From Burkholderia plantarii (GTDB taxonomy: Bacteria; Pseudomonadota; Gammaproteobacteria; Burkholderiales; Burkholderiaceae): a stretch of 64,000 nucleotides of DNA. The notes beneath the pieces were generated by a model. The model saw nothing but the letters and a program-made list of their open reading frames with translations, made no database searches and had not been told where the DNA came from. The stretch is taken from the NCBI RefSeq assembly GCF_001411805.1, contig NZ_CP007212.1, positions 1,674,001-1,738,000 on the forward strand, read 5' to 3'. Shown here piece by piece: positions 1-8,090 of the stretch (the stretch's first letter is position 1; each line of letters opens with the position of its first letter). Position numbers and translations under genes: made by a program.

Positions 1-94
1 CTTCGATTTTCACTCGCTGCGGCGGTTCGAATCATGCCTCGCCCACGAAATCGCGGATAGGCCCGATTTTTCAGCCGCCCGCAGATATCGTCGG

Positions 95-118
95 TTCGCG
101 GCGCCGCCGCGTGCTTCG
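95..118 (+). promoter_or_regulatory. hrpII-box-like element (TTCG-N16-TTCG)
   Basis: TTCG at 95-98 and TTCG at 115-118 are separated by exactly 16 bases, the hrpII-box pattern bound by HrpB-type AraC regulators of type III secretion in Ralstonia and Burkholderia. It lies 125 bases before the ATG of the downstream gene, and a YANNNT-like hexamer (TAGCGT, 157-162) follows at a somewhat long distance. The spacing is seen directly; its function is inferred. Confidence 0.5.
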
Positions 119-243
119 TATCTCGGATCTACCGCGCGCCGGCCATCTACGGACAATAGCGTCCCCTCTATCAAGCTACCGCCCGGACGGACGCGACGGG
201 CACGGCGCATTGCAATCGATCGCGTCCCGTTGTCCCAACAACC

Positions 244-1998
244 ATGCCCAGTCAAGTCAATCGTCATTCCACCGCCTCCCTCGCCGCCGCCGTTACCGAC
301 GACGTTGCGTCGCCGACGCCGGCTCCCGAGAACCTCGCTTCACGCGGCCGCACGACCTCGGAACGGCCCGCCGCGCTTGACGCGCTGCCGACCCGATCGC
401 CGCGCCGCGCCCAGAGCGCGCCGCCCGTCATGGCGCACGGCGCCGACCTTGAAATCGCGCTGCCCGCGCTCGAAGCTCACGGCGAACCAATTCGCCCGGG
501 CGACGGTGCATCGCCGCCAAGCCGCGGCGTGAAGGCACTGCGCATGATCGACGCCACCTCGTTGCTCGCGCTGCGAAAGACGCAGGACGATCAGCAGTTC
601 ATCGCGCAACTGCGCGACCCGTCCAGCGAGGGCGCGAACTTGCCGCGCCTGCTTCGCAACCTCGATGCGATCGAGGCGCGGCTCGCGCGACTCGAGAGCG
701 TCCCCGGTCGCGACGGCCTGCCGGCCGAGATCGTCGCCGGCATGCGCTCGAAGCTCGTGGGCGCCAGAGCCGCGCTCCAGGAGCTGAACAGCACCAGGAG
801 CCTCGGCACGCGCGCCGCGTTCGTGGCCGGAAACCTGGCGCTCGGCGTCGTGCCGTTCATCGTGCCGCTGATCGGTTCGCCGCGGCAGCAGCAGTTCGCG
901 GCCGAGCTGTTCGCGCTGTCGACGAAGACCGTGCTGGAAAGCATCGGGATGCTCCGTACGCCGACGGCCGGCAAGGGCTTGATGATCGATCGGGCCATGG
1001 CGCGCAACTACGCGAACGTGATGCAGGCCTGCGAGTTCGTGCTACCGACGTTCCTGAAGCCGTCGAAGCATTTGAGTTCGAATCTCGGCGTCGATGGCGC
1101 CGCCGCGCTCGTCTCGACCGCCATGCTGTTCCTCGGTTTCTTGCCCAAGGAGTCGCGCCAGAAGCTTTCCCAATGGTTCAGGAAATCGCCGGAGCCGGAA
1201 TTGAAGGCCGCCGGCGAGAAGATGAGCTCCACTATGCACGACGCGCTTGCCGAGGTGCGCAAGCTCGTTCTCGCGGAGACCGACGCGCTGCGCGACACGC
1301 GCGATGCGTTCACTGCCGGCGACGTCAAGGCCCTGAGCCCGCTGGTATCGAAGCAGGTGCAACTCGCGCTCGGCGCTTACGGCGCTCTCGCCGAGGATGC
1401 GATGCATGCGCTCGGCGAGAGCGACGGTGGCGGCAGTAATCCCGACCGCAAGGCGAAAGCCGCGCTGGCGGTGTTCACCGGCCTCGTCACGGGCACCACA
1501 GCGGCGCTGATGATTCCGGACATGATCGGCGTCGTCGATCTTGGCTCGGACGCCGTTTTCACGACCGCGCTGATGAGCAGCTTCGTCGGCGATCCGAACA
1601 TGAGCCGCAAGGACTCGCTCGACGAATTCAAGACCTTCGCGGGGCTCAGCGTTGTCATGCTGGCCATGCTGACCGCCAACAAGTTCGCCGACGGTTTCAT
1701 GGAAAAAGGGGTAAGCGGCCTGTTGATCGGCTCGCTGACGTTGATGGCGATGAACGCGACGCTGCCGGGACTCGTCGGCGACGCGTCGGCGCGCGGGCTG
1801 GAGGCGGGGATGCACCGGCTGTCCCAACTCGACTCCACGCAGATGAAGGAGGTCCTGTCCGGCATCGGCAATACGCTGTACCAGGCATTCCTCCATCAGG
1901 CGCGCGCCACGGTACCGGGCGCCGCGCGCATCGACGAGCAGCCGCCCGGTGACGTCGAGATGGGCGATGTCGCCCCGGCTCCGAACGCGCCACGATGA
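244..1998 (+). CDS. Putative type III secreted effector / hydrophobic translocator-like protein
   Basis: This 584-residue protein has no Sec signal. Residues 1 to about 85 are rich in Ser, Thr, Pro and Ala and look disordered, as type III secretion signals usually do. The remainder is helical with several hydrophobic stretches (around residues 195-215, 280-295, 405-430, 460-475 and 485-505), a layout seen in membrane-acting effectors and translocators. The hrpII-like box upstream supports co-regulation with a type III system. No catalytic motif is recognisable and I cannot name a family. The ATG at 244 lacks a good ribosome-binding site, so an internal start remains possible. A small gene follows 74 bases downstream and may be co-transcribed. 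The function is inferred from architecture and promoter, not from homology. Confidence 0.6.
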   Translation: MPSQVNRHSTASLAAAVTDDVASPTPAPENLASRGRTTSERPAALDALPTRSPRRAQSAPPVMAHGADLEIALPALEAHGEPIRPGDGASPPSRGVKALRMIDATSLLALRKTQDDQQFIAQLRDPSSEGANLPRLLRNLDAIEARLARLESVPGRDGLPAEIVAGMRSKLVGARAALQELNSTRSLGTRAAFVAGNLALGVVPFIVPLIGSPRQQQFAAELFALSTKTVLESIGMLRTPTAGKGLMIDRAMARNYANVMQACEFVLPTFLKPSKHLSSNLGVDGAAALVSTAMLFLGFLPKESRQKLSQWFRKSPEPELKAAGEKMSSTMHDALAEVRKLVLAETDALRDTRDAFTAGDVKALSPLVSKQVQLALGAYGALAEDAMHALGESDGGGSNPDRKAKAALAVFTGLVTGTTAALMIPDMIGVVDLGSDAVFTTALMSSFVGDPNMSRKDSLDEFKTFAGLSVVMLAMLTANKFADGFMEKGVSGLLIGSLTLMAMNATLPGLVGDASARGLEAGMHRLSQLDSTQMKEVLSGIGNTLYQAFLHQARATVPGAARIDEQPPGDVEMGDVAPAPNAPR

Positions 1999-2072
1999 CC
2001 GCCTCAGCCTGAATCGCGGTGCCCGGGACGCCGCGATTTCCTCCGCGGCGGCGCAACCGGAGCGTGAGGCCG

Positions 2073-2393
2073 ATGAGCAAAAGCCTGAGCGACGTGCAAC
2101 TGACTCGCCACGTCGGGCAGAATATGACCCGACATCTGGCCCACGCGGCCACGTGTCGGGCAGCCGGCGAAGCCAGCGGCGAGCGCGCGGAACTGGCCGC
2201 AGCAAGCGCCGTGTACTCCATGTGGCACGCGCGGGTGGCAGCGCATTTTGATCCCTACCGGCGAGCGTCGTTCATGGACGACTACTGGAGACTGTACGCG
2301 CTCGAGGCCAGCGCCTCGGCCCGGGTTGCAGCCGACGAGTTGGCCCGTACCAGCGCCGACGCCGATCGTCAGGGCGGGACCCATGAAAGTTGA
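2073..2393 (+). CDS. Small hypothetical protein downstream of the effector candidate
   Basis: A 106-residue, Ala/Arg-rich, mostly helical, soluble-looking protein. ATG 2073 is preferred over the longer in-frame start at 2019 because GGAG (2059-2062) precedes it at suitable spacing. It follows the putative effector by 74 bases on the same strand, so co-expression is plausible. I do not recognise the family. It does not look like a classic acidic type III chaperone, since the Arg and His content is high. Its end lies just before the disrupted IS21 sequence, so the C-terminus may have been altered by that insertion. Confidence 0.45.
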   Translation: MSKSLSDVQLTRHVGQNMTRHLAHAATCRAAGEASGERAELAAASAVYSMWHARVAAHFDPYRRASFMDDYWRLYALEASASARVAADELARTSADADRQGGTHES

Positions 2394-2465
2394 TCGACAC
2401 CGCCCGCGGTGCCGGGCGCACGCCTACCAATTCGTCGCGACGCCCGCGACCGACGACGAGGCGTT

Positions 2466-3069
2466 TCTTCATATTGTCGTAGATGGCGCGCCGGGGCACA
2501 CCGCCGAACGCGGCGAATGCACGGGCATGCGCATCGAACAGCATCTCGTGACTCTGCGTGGGATAGGCAACGAGCCAGAACGCGCGGCTGGAATTGAGTT
2601 TGACGTGAGCGACCTCCAGGCGTCGCCGCAGGCCGCCAATAACAGCGTATTCGCAGCTCCGGTCAAACTGGAAGGCTTCGCCGGATTCGAAGGCGAGTGG
2701 CACGTAGGCCTTTCCGCGCGGCGCGGCGGCCTGCTCCTCGTGCCAGCGCCGAACAAACGCGCTGACGCGGCCGTAGCCGCCGGCATAACCCTCGCCGCGG
2801 ATCGCCTCGAACATGAACCGCGCGGTGCGCCGGTCACGCTTTGGCCGATGACGGTCCGCCCGTAACCATCCGGTCAATTGTGCGGCCCGGTCGTCGACGA
2901 CGCTCGGGCTGACGCGCTTCGGATACTTCGGCTCGACGGCATCGGTCTGCCGTAGCCAGTTGCGCACCGTGTTTCGGGACAGGCCCGTACGCCTCGCAAT
3001 CTCGCGCAGCGGGACCTTCTCGCGGAAATACATCCGCCTGATCCTGGCCAATATGCCCACCGTGATCAC
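2466..3069 (-). pseudogene. istA: IS21 transposase istA, 3'-truncated
   Basis: The N-terminus carries the IS21 helix-turn-helix (residues about 13-40, including REIARRTGLSRNTVRNWLR). The start of the DDE-type rve domain follows, with the segment around EAFQFDRSCEYAVIGGL. IstA proteins normally have FDWS at that point, so Trp appears replaced by Arg. Similarity ends near residue 200 after IYDNMK, and the reading frame then runs into unrelated sequence to 2272. About half of the catalytic domain and all of istB are gone, so the element cannot transpose by itself. Confidence 0.85.
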
Positions 3070-3174
3070 CTTTGTATCCCCTGCTCAAGGATTGAGCAGG
3101 GCATTCAATCACGCGGGTCAAAATTCGATGAAAATTACGGCCCCTAGTGGGTCAGTTCTGCGTGGACATCAACA
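2466..3174 (-). mobile_element. IS21-family insertion sequence remnant (one end plus partial istA)
   Basis: The terminus reads TGTTGATGTCCACGCAGAAC inward from 3174 on the minus strand, a typical IS21-family end beginning TG. A partial istA follows. The element breaks at about 2466, inside istA just after the YDNMK motif; istB and the other end are missing. The intact end lies four bases beyond the stop codon of the neighbouring FAH-family gene (3179-3181). A small inverted repeat, CTGCTCAA/TTGAGCAG (around 3080-3099), sits in the istA leader. Confidence 0.85.
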
Positions 3175-3178
3175 CAGT

Positions 3179-4063
3179 TCAGTAGTCACCGACTTGGTTC
3201 TCGAGTATTCCAACGTTCTTGATTTCAATGCGGATAATGTCGCCAGATTGCAGGAATTTCGGTGGATTGAATCCAATACCGACTCCGGCCGGCGTACCGG
3301 TCGCGATGATATCTCCAGGCTGGAGTTCGATGCCCGCCGAGAGCGTCTCGATCAACGTTGGAATATCGAAAATCAGCTGCTGCGTGTTGGCGTTCTGGCG
3401 CAACTCGCCGTTCACCCAGCACTTCACGTCCACGTTCTGGCCGTCCACCTCGTCGGCGGTGACGAGGTACGGCCCCATCGGACAAAAACCGTCGAGCGAT
3501 TTGCCGATAAACCACTGCCGGTGCCGCTTCTGAAGATCGCGCGCGGTGAAGTCGTTGATGACCGTGTAGCCGAACACATGCTTCATCGCGTCGGCCTTCG
3601 CAATGCCCGCGCCGGCCCGGCCGATAATCACGCCCAGTTCGGCCTCGTAGTCGAGCTGCGAGGTGACGTTGGCGTGCCGCGGAATGATCGCGCCCGGACC
3701 GATGATGGTCGACGACGGCTTGGTGAAAATCACCGGCGCCTCGGGCGCGTGTTCCCCATCCTTTGCGCTGTGATCGAAGCCCGAACGCTGAAACTCCGCC
3801 GCGTGTTCGTGATAGTTCTTTCCCACGCAGAAGATATTGCGTCGCGGCCGGTCCAGCGGCGCGAGCAGGTGTGCCTGCCGTAGCGGCTGGCCCGTCGAGG
3901 ACGGGACCAACTCGCCCTTGATGGCGTCGTATTGCCGAACCAGCTCGACCATGTCTCCGGCAAAGCCGGGCACCAGGTCTTGCACCGGCCAGAAGGCAGT
4001 CTCGTCGGCTGATACCAGCGACACAGTCGGCTGGCCGTTCAGCGTGATGTTGGCAAAGCGCAT
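3179..4063 (-). CDS. Fumarylacetoacetate hydrolase (FAH) family protein
   Basis: This 294-residue protein has the C-terminal FAH fold: the DYEAELGVIIG segment carries the two metal-binding Glu residues, NDFTARD follows, and GTPAGVGIG lies near the end. The family uses Mg2+ or Mn2+ for C-C bond hydrolysis, hydration or decarboxylation of 2-oxo acids in aromatic catabolism. The start at 4063 begins MRFANITLNGQ; the frame extends upstream but that part is not family-like. It sits 47 bases downstream of a tautomerase gene on the same strand, with a LysR gene divergent, matching catabolic operons that pair an isomerase with an FAH hydrolase. The substrate is unknown. An IS21 end abuts the stop codon. 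Confidence 0.88.
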   Translation of the reverse strand: MRFANITLNGQPTVSLVSADETAFWPVQDLVPGFAGDMVELVRQYDAIKGELVPSSTGQPLRQAHLLAPLDRPRRNIFCVGKNYHEHAAEFQRSGFDHSAKDGEHAPEAPVIFTKPSSTIIGPGAIIPRHANVTSQLDYEAELGVIIGRAGAGIAKADAMKHVFGYTVINDFTARDLQKRHRQWFIGKSLDGFCPMGPYLVTADEVDGQNVDVKCWVNGELRQNANTQQLIFDIPTLIETLSAGIELQPGDIIATGTPAGVGIGFNPPKFLQSGDIIRIEIKNVGILENQVGDY

Positions 4064-4110
4064 GGTGAAAATCCCGTCTGATGGAACAAGCGACGCAAGG
4101 GGAGGCCGGA

Positions 4111-4503
4111 TTACGCTTTCGGCGCGTATTGCATTTCGCCGTTGCCGAAGGACCAGTCTTCGCGCGCCACGTCCACGAGGCTGATCCACACGTCTTCCTT
4201 GCGCACGCCGACCTTCGCGTGGATGCCGTCAGCAATCGCGCGGTAGAAGGCTTTTTTCACGTCGATCGTGCGCCCGGCGTTCCAGGTGACCTGGATAAAC
4301 ACGATGCCCGGCGTGTAAGTCACGCCCAGATAGCCGTCGGGCGGATAGACGAGTTCGTCCGGCGCATGGCGCGAAATGATCTGGAACTTGTCGTTCGCCG
4401 GTACGTTGGCGACCGTGGTCATCGCTTCGTAGACCGTATCGCTGACAGCCTTGACGACTTCGGGCGAGGCATCTTTCGACAGATTGATTCGTACGAGGGG
4501 CAT
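4111..4503 (-). CDS. Tautomerase-family protein
   Basis: A 130-residue protein beginning M-P-L-V-R-I. After Met removal, Pro1 is the general base characteristic of the 4-oxalocrotonate tautomerase/MIF superfamily. The length fits the longer tautomerase subgroup with two beta-alpha-beta units rather than the short 62-residue 4-OT. It is first in a two-gene operon with the FAH-family gene and divergent from a LysR regulator. This suggests keto-enol isomerisation of an unsaturated oxo acid before cleavage. The substrate cannot be read from the sequence. Confidence 0.82.
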   Translation of the reverse strand: MPLVRINLSKDASPEVVKAVSDTVYEAMTTVANVPANDKFQIISRHAPDELVYPPDGYLGVTYTPGIVFIQVTWNAGRTIDVKKAFYRAIADGIHAKVGVRKEDVWISLVDVAREDWSFGNGEMQYAPKA

Positions 4504-4601
4504 TTTTTCTCCGTGAACTGGTGTGCGACTGCGATCAAGAGTAGGCTGGCGAGTAAGTTTCTACAAGCGAATGATTTTCATTGAAATGATGACGAGTTGG
4601 C

Positions 4602-5528
4602 ATGATGATTGACGAACTGAAATCGTTCATCGCGGTAGTCGACGAGACTTCGCTGACGCGCGCGGCCGATCTGCTGTGCGTGTCGCAATCGACGATATCG
4701 AAGCGCATACAGCGGCTCGAAGAGGTGCTCGGCGCCACGCTGTTCGATCGGAACGCGAAGCCGCCGCGACCGACGGCGCTGGCGAGCCGGGTCTACGAAC
4801 AGGCGGTGCCGGTGCTGCGCGCGCTGAACCAGCTTCAGGACATTGCCCGCGAAGATTCGCCGCCGTCGGGGACGCTGCGCTTCGGCTTGCCGCAGGCCGT
4901 CGCGGACATCGTGCTGTTCGATGCCGTCACGACCATGAAGGCGCGCTTTCCTGCGCTCGACGTGAGGTTGCTTACCGACTGGAGCGTCGGTTTGCAGCGC
5001 ATGGTCGAAAACGGATCGCTCGACGCCGCGTTGCTGATGCTGCCGGCGGGAGCCTCGCTGTCGGGGGAGTTCGGCAGCAGTCTGGTGACCAGCTTCGACG
5101 TGAAGGTGGTGCAGAGCGCGGGCAGGCCCGTGGTCGATGCCCATGCGACGGTGGAAGCGCTGTCCGCGCACGGGTGGATACTGAACCCGGACGGCTGCGG
5201 TTATCGGGCCGCGCTCGAGCGCGCGATGGCCAATCGGGGGCAGCGCTTTCGGTTGAGCATCGATACCTATGGGACGGACATGCAGCTCCGTCTGGTGGCC
5301 AGCGGCCTCGGGCTCGGCCTCGTGCCGACGGACGTGTTGCACGCGAGCCCGTGGCGCTCGCAGCTAAGCATCGTCGAAGTCAGCGACTTCTCGCTGGCGC
5401 TGGACGTGTGGCTCGTGTTTCCGCGCTATCCGGGCAACTTTCGGCGCGCGGTCGACGTGCTTGCGGAGTCGGTTGCGGCTTCCTTCCAGCAGCCGACCCG
5501 CGCGGATGCCGGTGCCGATCTCGCGTAA
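4602..5528 (+). CDS. LysR-family transcriptional regulator
   Basis: A 308-residue LTTR. The N-terminal winged helix-turn-helix (residues 1-60) contains LTRAADLLCVSQSTISKRIQRLEE, and the effector-binding domain runs from about residue 90 to 295. It is divergent from the tautomerase-FAH operon with a 98-base intergenic region. That region holds TTTCA-T-TGAAA (4576-4586), a candidate site close to its own ATG. The expected role is control of the divergent operon in response to a pathway intermediate. The inducer is unknown. Confidence 0.9.
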   Translation: MMIDELKSFIAVVDETSLTRAADLLCVSQSTISKRIQRLEEVLGATLFDRNAKPPRPTALASRVYEQAVPVLRALNQLQDIAREDSPPSGTLRFGLPQAVADIVLFDAVTTMKARFPALDVRLLTDWSVGLQRMVENGSLDAALLMLPAGASLSGEFGSSLVTSFDVKVVQSAGRPVVDAHATVEALSAHGWILNPDGCGYRAALERAMANRGQRFRLSIDTYGTDMQLRLVASGLGLGLVPTDVLHASPWRSQLSIVEVSDFSLALDVWLVFPRYPGNFRRAVDVLAESVAASFQQPTRADAGADLA

Positions 5529-5543
5529 CCCGGCGCTGCCCGC

Positions 5544-5984
5544 TTACGTCGCGGCTTCGGGGACATCCGCGAGCCCGTTGGGCAGCAGCATGCGTGCGGT
5601 GGCGATGATGTTCAGATATTCGCGCAGCAGCTTGATCTTGCCGTTTTCCACGACGAGCCGGCTGGCATAGTCCTGCGCGTACACCCGCTGCGTGCCATCG
5701 ATGAAGCCGTCCGAATGGTACTCCGCGAACAGGCCATCGCCGTTCTTGAGCTCGTGGATCTCGATGTTCGACAACACGAACGACGAGAAATGCGAGCGGA
5801 TCAACTCGAACGCGCCGCGAATCGCGTCCTTTCCCTCGAACCGGGGATTGATCCCGATGCTTGGAAAATAGGGGAGTTCGAATACTCCGTCGTCGGCGAA
5901 CAGATCGGCGCAGCGATCGACCGACGTGTCGAGGTTTCTCAGGCAATCGAAGAATTCGGCGATCAATTCCCGGGCGGTCGACAT
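5544..5984 (-). CDS. SnoaL-like / NTF2-fold protein
   Basis: A 146-residue protein of the NTF2-like cone fold. The N-terminal helix (ELIAEFFDCLRNLD) is followed by LFADDGVFELPYFP and FEGKDAIRGAFELI, the usual pattern for SnoaL-like ketosteroid-isomerase relatives. Such proteins act as small isomerases, hydratases or ligand binders. It lies 64 bases upstream of the SDR dehydrogenase gene on the same strand's downstream side, so the SDR (6795 to 6049) and this gene probably form one transcript. The activity is not predictable. Confidence 0.75.
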   Translation of the reverse strand: MSTARELIAEFFDCLRNLDTSVDRCADLFADDGVFELPYFPSIGINPRFEGKDAIRGAFELIRSHFSSFVLSNIEIHELKNGDGLFAEYHSDGFIDGTQRVYAQDYASRLVVENGKIKLLREYLNIIATARMLLPNGLADVPEAAT

Positions 5985-6048
5985 GAGCGCGCTCCTGTGG
6001 CTGGGCGAAGTCCCCTGTCCGGGATTTCGCGTTAAGGTCGAGGGTGTT

Positions 6049-6795
6049 TCAGACTTGGGCTATGCCGCCGTCGACGAAGACCTCGCTTCCCGTCATGAAG
6101 CTGCTGTCGTCGGACGCGAGGAACGCGACGACCTTCGCGACCTCGTCGTCGCGACCGGTGCGCGCGAGCGGGGTGAGGCTGGCGGCGAAGTCGAAGAAGC
6201 TGCCGACTTCGTCTTTCGTCGCGTACATGCTGTCGTACGCGGGTGTTTCGATGACGCCGGGGCTCACGACGTTGACGCGGATATCGCGGCCCTTGAGGTC
6301 CGACGACCACGTGCGGGCAAACGAGCGGACGGCGGCCTTGGTCGCGCTGTACACGCTCCAGTTGCCGAAGCCTTTGCTCGCGACGATCGATCCGCTGAGG
6401 ATGATCGAGCCGCCGGCCTGCATCAGCGGCAGCGCCTTCTGTACCGTCCAGATCACGCCTTTGACGTTGGTGTTCAGCAGCGCGTCGACATGCTCGTCGC
6501 TCAGGCTGTCGACGGGGGCCGGCGCGGCAAACCCTGCATTCGCGAATACGATGTCGACCCGTCCGTGTTGCGCGCGGACCCGCTCGTAGAGCGCGTCGAC
6601 CTGCGCCGGATTCGCCACGTCGCCCTGAACGGGCGTCGCGCGTTCGCCGAGTCGAGCGGCAGCCGCTTTCAGTTCGTCCTCGCGGCGGCCGGTGACATAC
6701 ACGTGTGCGCCTTCTGCGATCAACGCTCGCGCGGTTGCCAGGCCGATTCCCGAACTGCCGCCGGTCACGATCGCGACTTTGCCATTGAGTTTCAT
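6049..6795 (-). CDS. SDR-family NAD(P)-dependent oxidoreductase
   Basis: A classical short-chain dehydrogenase of 248 residues. The cofactor motif TGGSSGIG is at residues 11-18, the NAG motif near 86-88, a catalytic Ser near 134-136, and Tyr149-x3-Lys153. The C-terminal GSEVFVDGG motif is typical of the glucose/3-oxoacyl reductase-like subgroup. It is divergent from a MarR gene with two operator-like palindromes between them, so MarR repression is likely. The SnoaL-like gene follows on the same strand. Oxidation or reduction of a small carbonyl or alcohol is expected; the substrate is unknown. Confidence 0.88.
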   Translation of the reverse strand: MKLNGKVAIVTGGSSGIGLATARALIAEGAHVYVTGRREDELKAAAARLGERATPVQGDVANPAQVDALYERVRAQHGRVDIVFANAGFAAPAPVDSLSDEHVDALLNTNVKGVIWTVQKALPLMQAGGSIILSGSIVASKGFGNWSVYSATKAAVRSFARTWSSDLKGRDIRVNVVSPGVIETPAYDSMYATKDEVGSFFDFAASLTPLARTGRDDEVAKVVAFLASDDSSFMTGSEVFVDGGIAQV

Positions 6796-6838
6796 GCGTG
6801 GACCTTTCAGATAGTGGATAGCGGGCTATCCGTTTTTG

Positions 6839-6877
6839 ACTTGAGTGCTCAACTTTATACTTGAGTGCTCAAGTATA
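6839..6877. promoter_or_regulatory. Tandem MarR-type operator palindromes
   Basis: Two related palindromes sit in the SDR/MarR divergent region. The stronger (6856-6877) has perfect 10-base arms TATACTTGAG and CTCAAGTATA around TG. The weaker (6839-6853) repeats TTGAG-TG-CTCAA. Dyads of this size in a divergent marR promoter are the usual sites for a MarR dimer. A third dyad, GATAGC-GG-GCTATC (6817-6830), lies closer to the SDR start. Binding by the adjacent MarR protein is inferred. Confidence 0.65.
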
Positions 6878-6951
6878 AGGCGGCGTCGCCGGCACTTGTC
6901 AATAGTGCTGTACTCAACCATTCTTTCGTTTTGGGATCGGAACTTGATGAA

Positions 6952-7485
6952 ATGACTACAGTGCGCAAGCGAGGCAAGGCGAAAGCGGACAAGAAGGATC
7001 TTGCCGACGTCGTGGCATGCACGAACACGGCGCTGCGCCGCGCGGCCCGCCGGCTGGGGACGCTGTACGACGACGCGTTCGGCCCCCTCGGGCTGAAGGC
7101 GACGCAGGTGGGGCTATTGGCCGAGATCCATCGGCTGACGAGCGGCAACGATGGCGTGCCGCCGACGTTGCAGGATCTGGCCGCGAAGCTCGCGATCCAG
7201 ATTTCCGCCGTCACGCACGCGCTCAGGCCGCCGGTTCGCGACGGTCTGGTCGAGTTGCGGCAGGACGAGCAGGACGGACGCACGAAGCGGGTCGCGCTGA
7301 CGCCCGCCGGCCATGCCTGTCTGGAGGACGCTTACGTGCGCTGGGTGGCCGTGAACCAGCGTGTCGAACAGGTCTTGGGACCGGACTCGGCCGCGGCTTT
7401 GCGGGCGCTCGCCGACCACATCGCATCCGACGATTTCCTTGCGGCGTATCACGGCACCCACGCCGCAAACCGGAAGGGTTCGTAG
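6952..7485 (+). CDS. MarR-family transcriptional regulator
   Basis: A 177-residue protein with the MarR winged helix: helix-turn-helix around TLQDLAAKLAIQISAVTHALRP and wing around DEQDGRTKRVALTPAG. ATG 6952 (MTTVRKRG) is chosen because the longer frame begins with GTG 6865 inside the operator palindrome. The Lys/Arg-rich N-terminus is a little longer than usual. It is divergent from the SDR gene and probably represses both that gene and itself through the dyads at 6839-6877. Confidence 0.88.
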   Translation: MTTVRKRGKAKADKKDLADVVACTNTALRRAARRLGTLYDDAFGPLGLKATQVGLLAEIHRLTSGNDGVPPTLQDLAAKLAIQISAVTHALRPPVRDGLVELRQDEQDGRTKRVALTPAGHACLEDAYVRWVAVNQRVEQVLGPDSAAALRALADHIASDDFLAAYHGTHAANRKGS

Positions 7486-7635
7486 ACGGCAGGCCGCAGA
7501 TCGACGCGCAGTGTCTGGAATCATTGCTTATCCGACATTGTGAGGGCGGCGAGCCGGGTGCCAGAATCGGCCGGCGGCCTCTGAACAGGCCGATGCCGCA
7601 CCGAGTTCGATCAACCCCCCGGAATTCTGAATACC

Positions 7636-8031
7636 ATGCCCTATCTGCAACTGGACGTGAACGACCACTATTCGGTGGAAACAAAGCTGCTGCTCGCCAG
7701 CAAAATGAGCGAGACCTATGCGCGGATGATGTCGGTCGATATTCGGCGTATCAGCGTCGCGATCCGGGAGCTGGGGCAAGGCGGGGTCTGGCGCATTGCC
7801 GAGGCGGGCGAACTGCCTGTCCCGGTTGCCGTGATGATGCTGGATATTCGAAAGGGCCGCCCGCCCGAGCAGCGCATGGAAGTGGCGCAGGCGCTTTGCG
7901 CGCATTGCGTGGTGATTCTCGGCTTGCGCGAGGACCGGCTCAACGTCGAATTCACACAACATTCCGGCGATGAAATGTATCACCCGGCGCTTGGCGGCTA
8001 CAGCCCGGAGTGGACGCCCGGCGAGCAGTAG
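7636..8031 (+). CDS. Tautomerase-family protein (second copy type)
   Basis: A 131-residue protein starting M-P-Y-L-Q-L, so Pro1 of the 4-oxalocrotonate tautomerase superfamily is available. Residues 70-110 resemble the second beta-alpha-beta unit of fused or long tautomerases. It differs clearly from the tautomerase at 4111-4503 and is not a recent duplicate. It precedes a dehydrogenase gene by 59 bases on the same strand, so a two-gene operon is likely. The substrate is not known. Confidence 0.7.
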   Translation: MPYLQLDVNDHYSVETKLLLASKMSETYARMMSVDIRRISVAIRELGQGGVWRIAEAGELPVPVAVMMLDIRKGRPPEQRMEVAQALCAHCVVILGLREDRLNVEFTQHSGDEMYHPALGGYSPEWTPGEQ

Positions 8032-8090
8032 ATCGCCGGGCGAGCAGCGGCTTGCCCGACCAGACACTTCATTGACGGAGTCCCCTCATC

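Noticed and set aside
2248..2865. Plus-strand open frame of about 205 codons over the IS21 remnant
   Set aside because: Antisense to istA sequence, and its product resembles nothing known.
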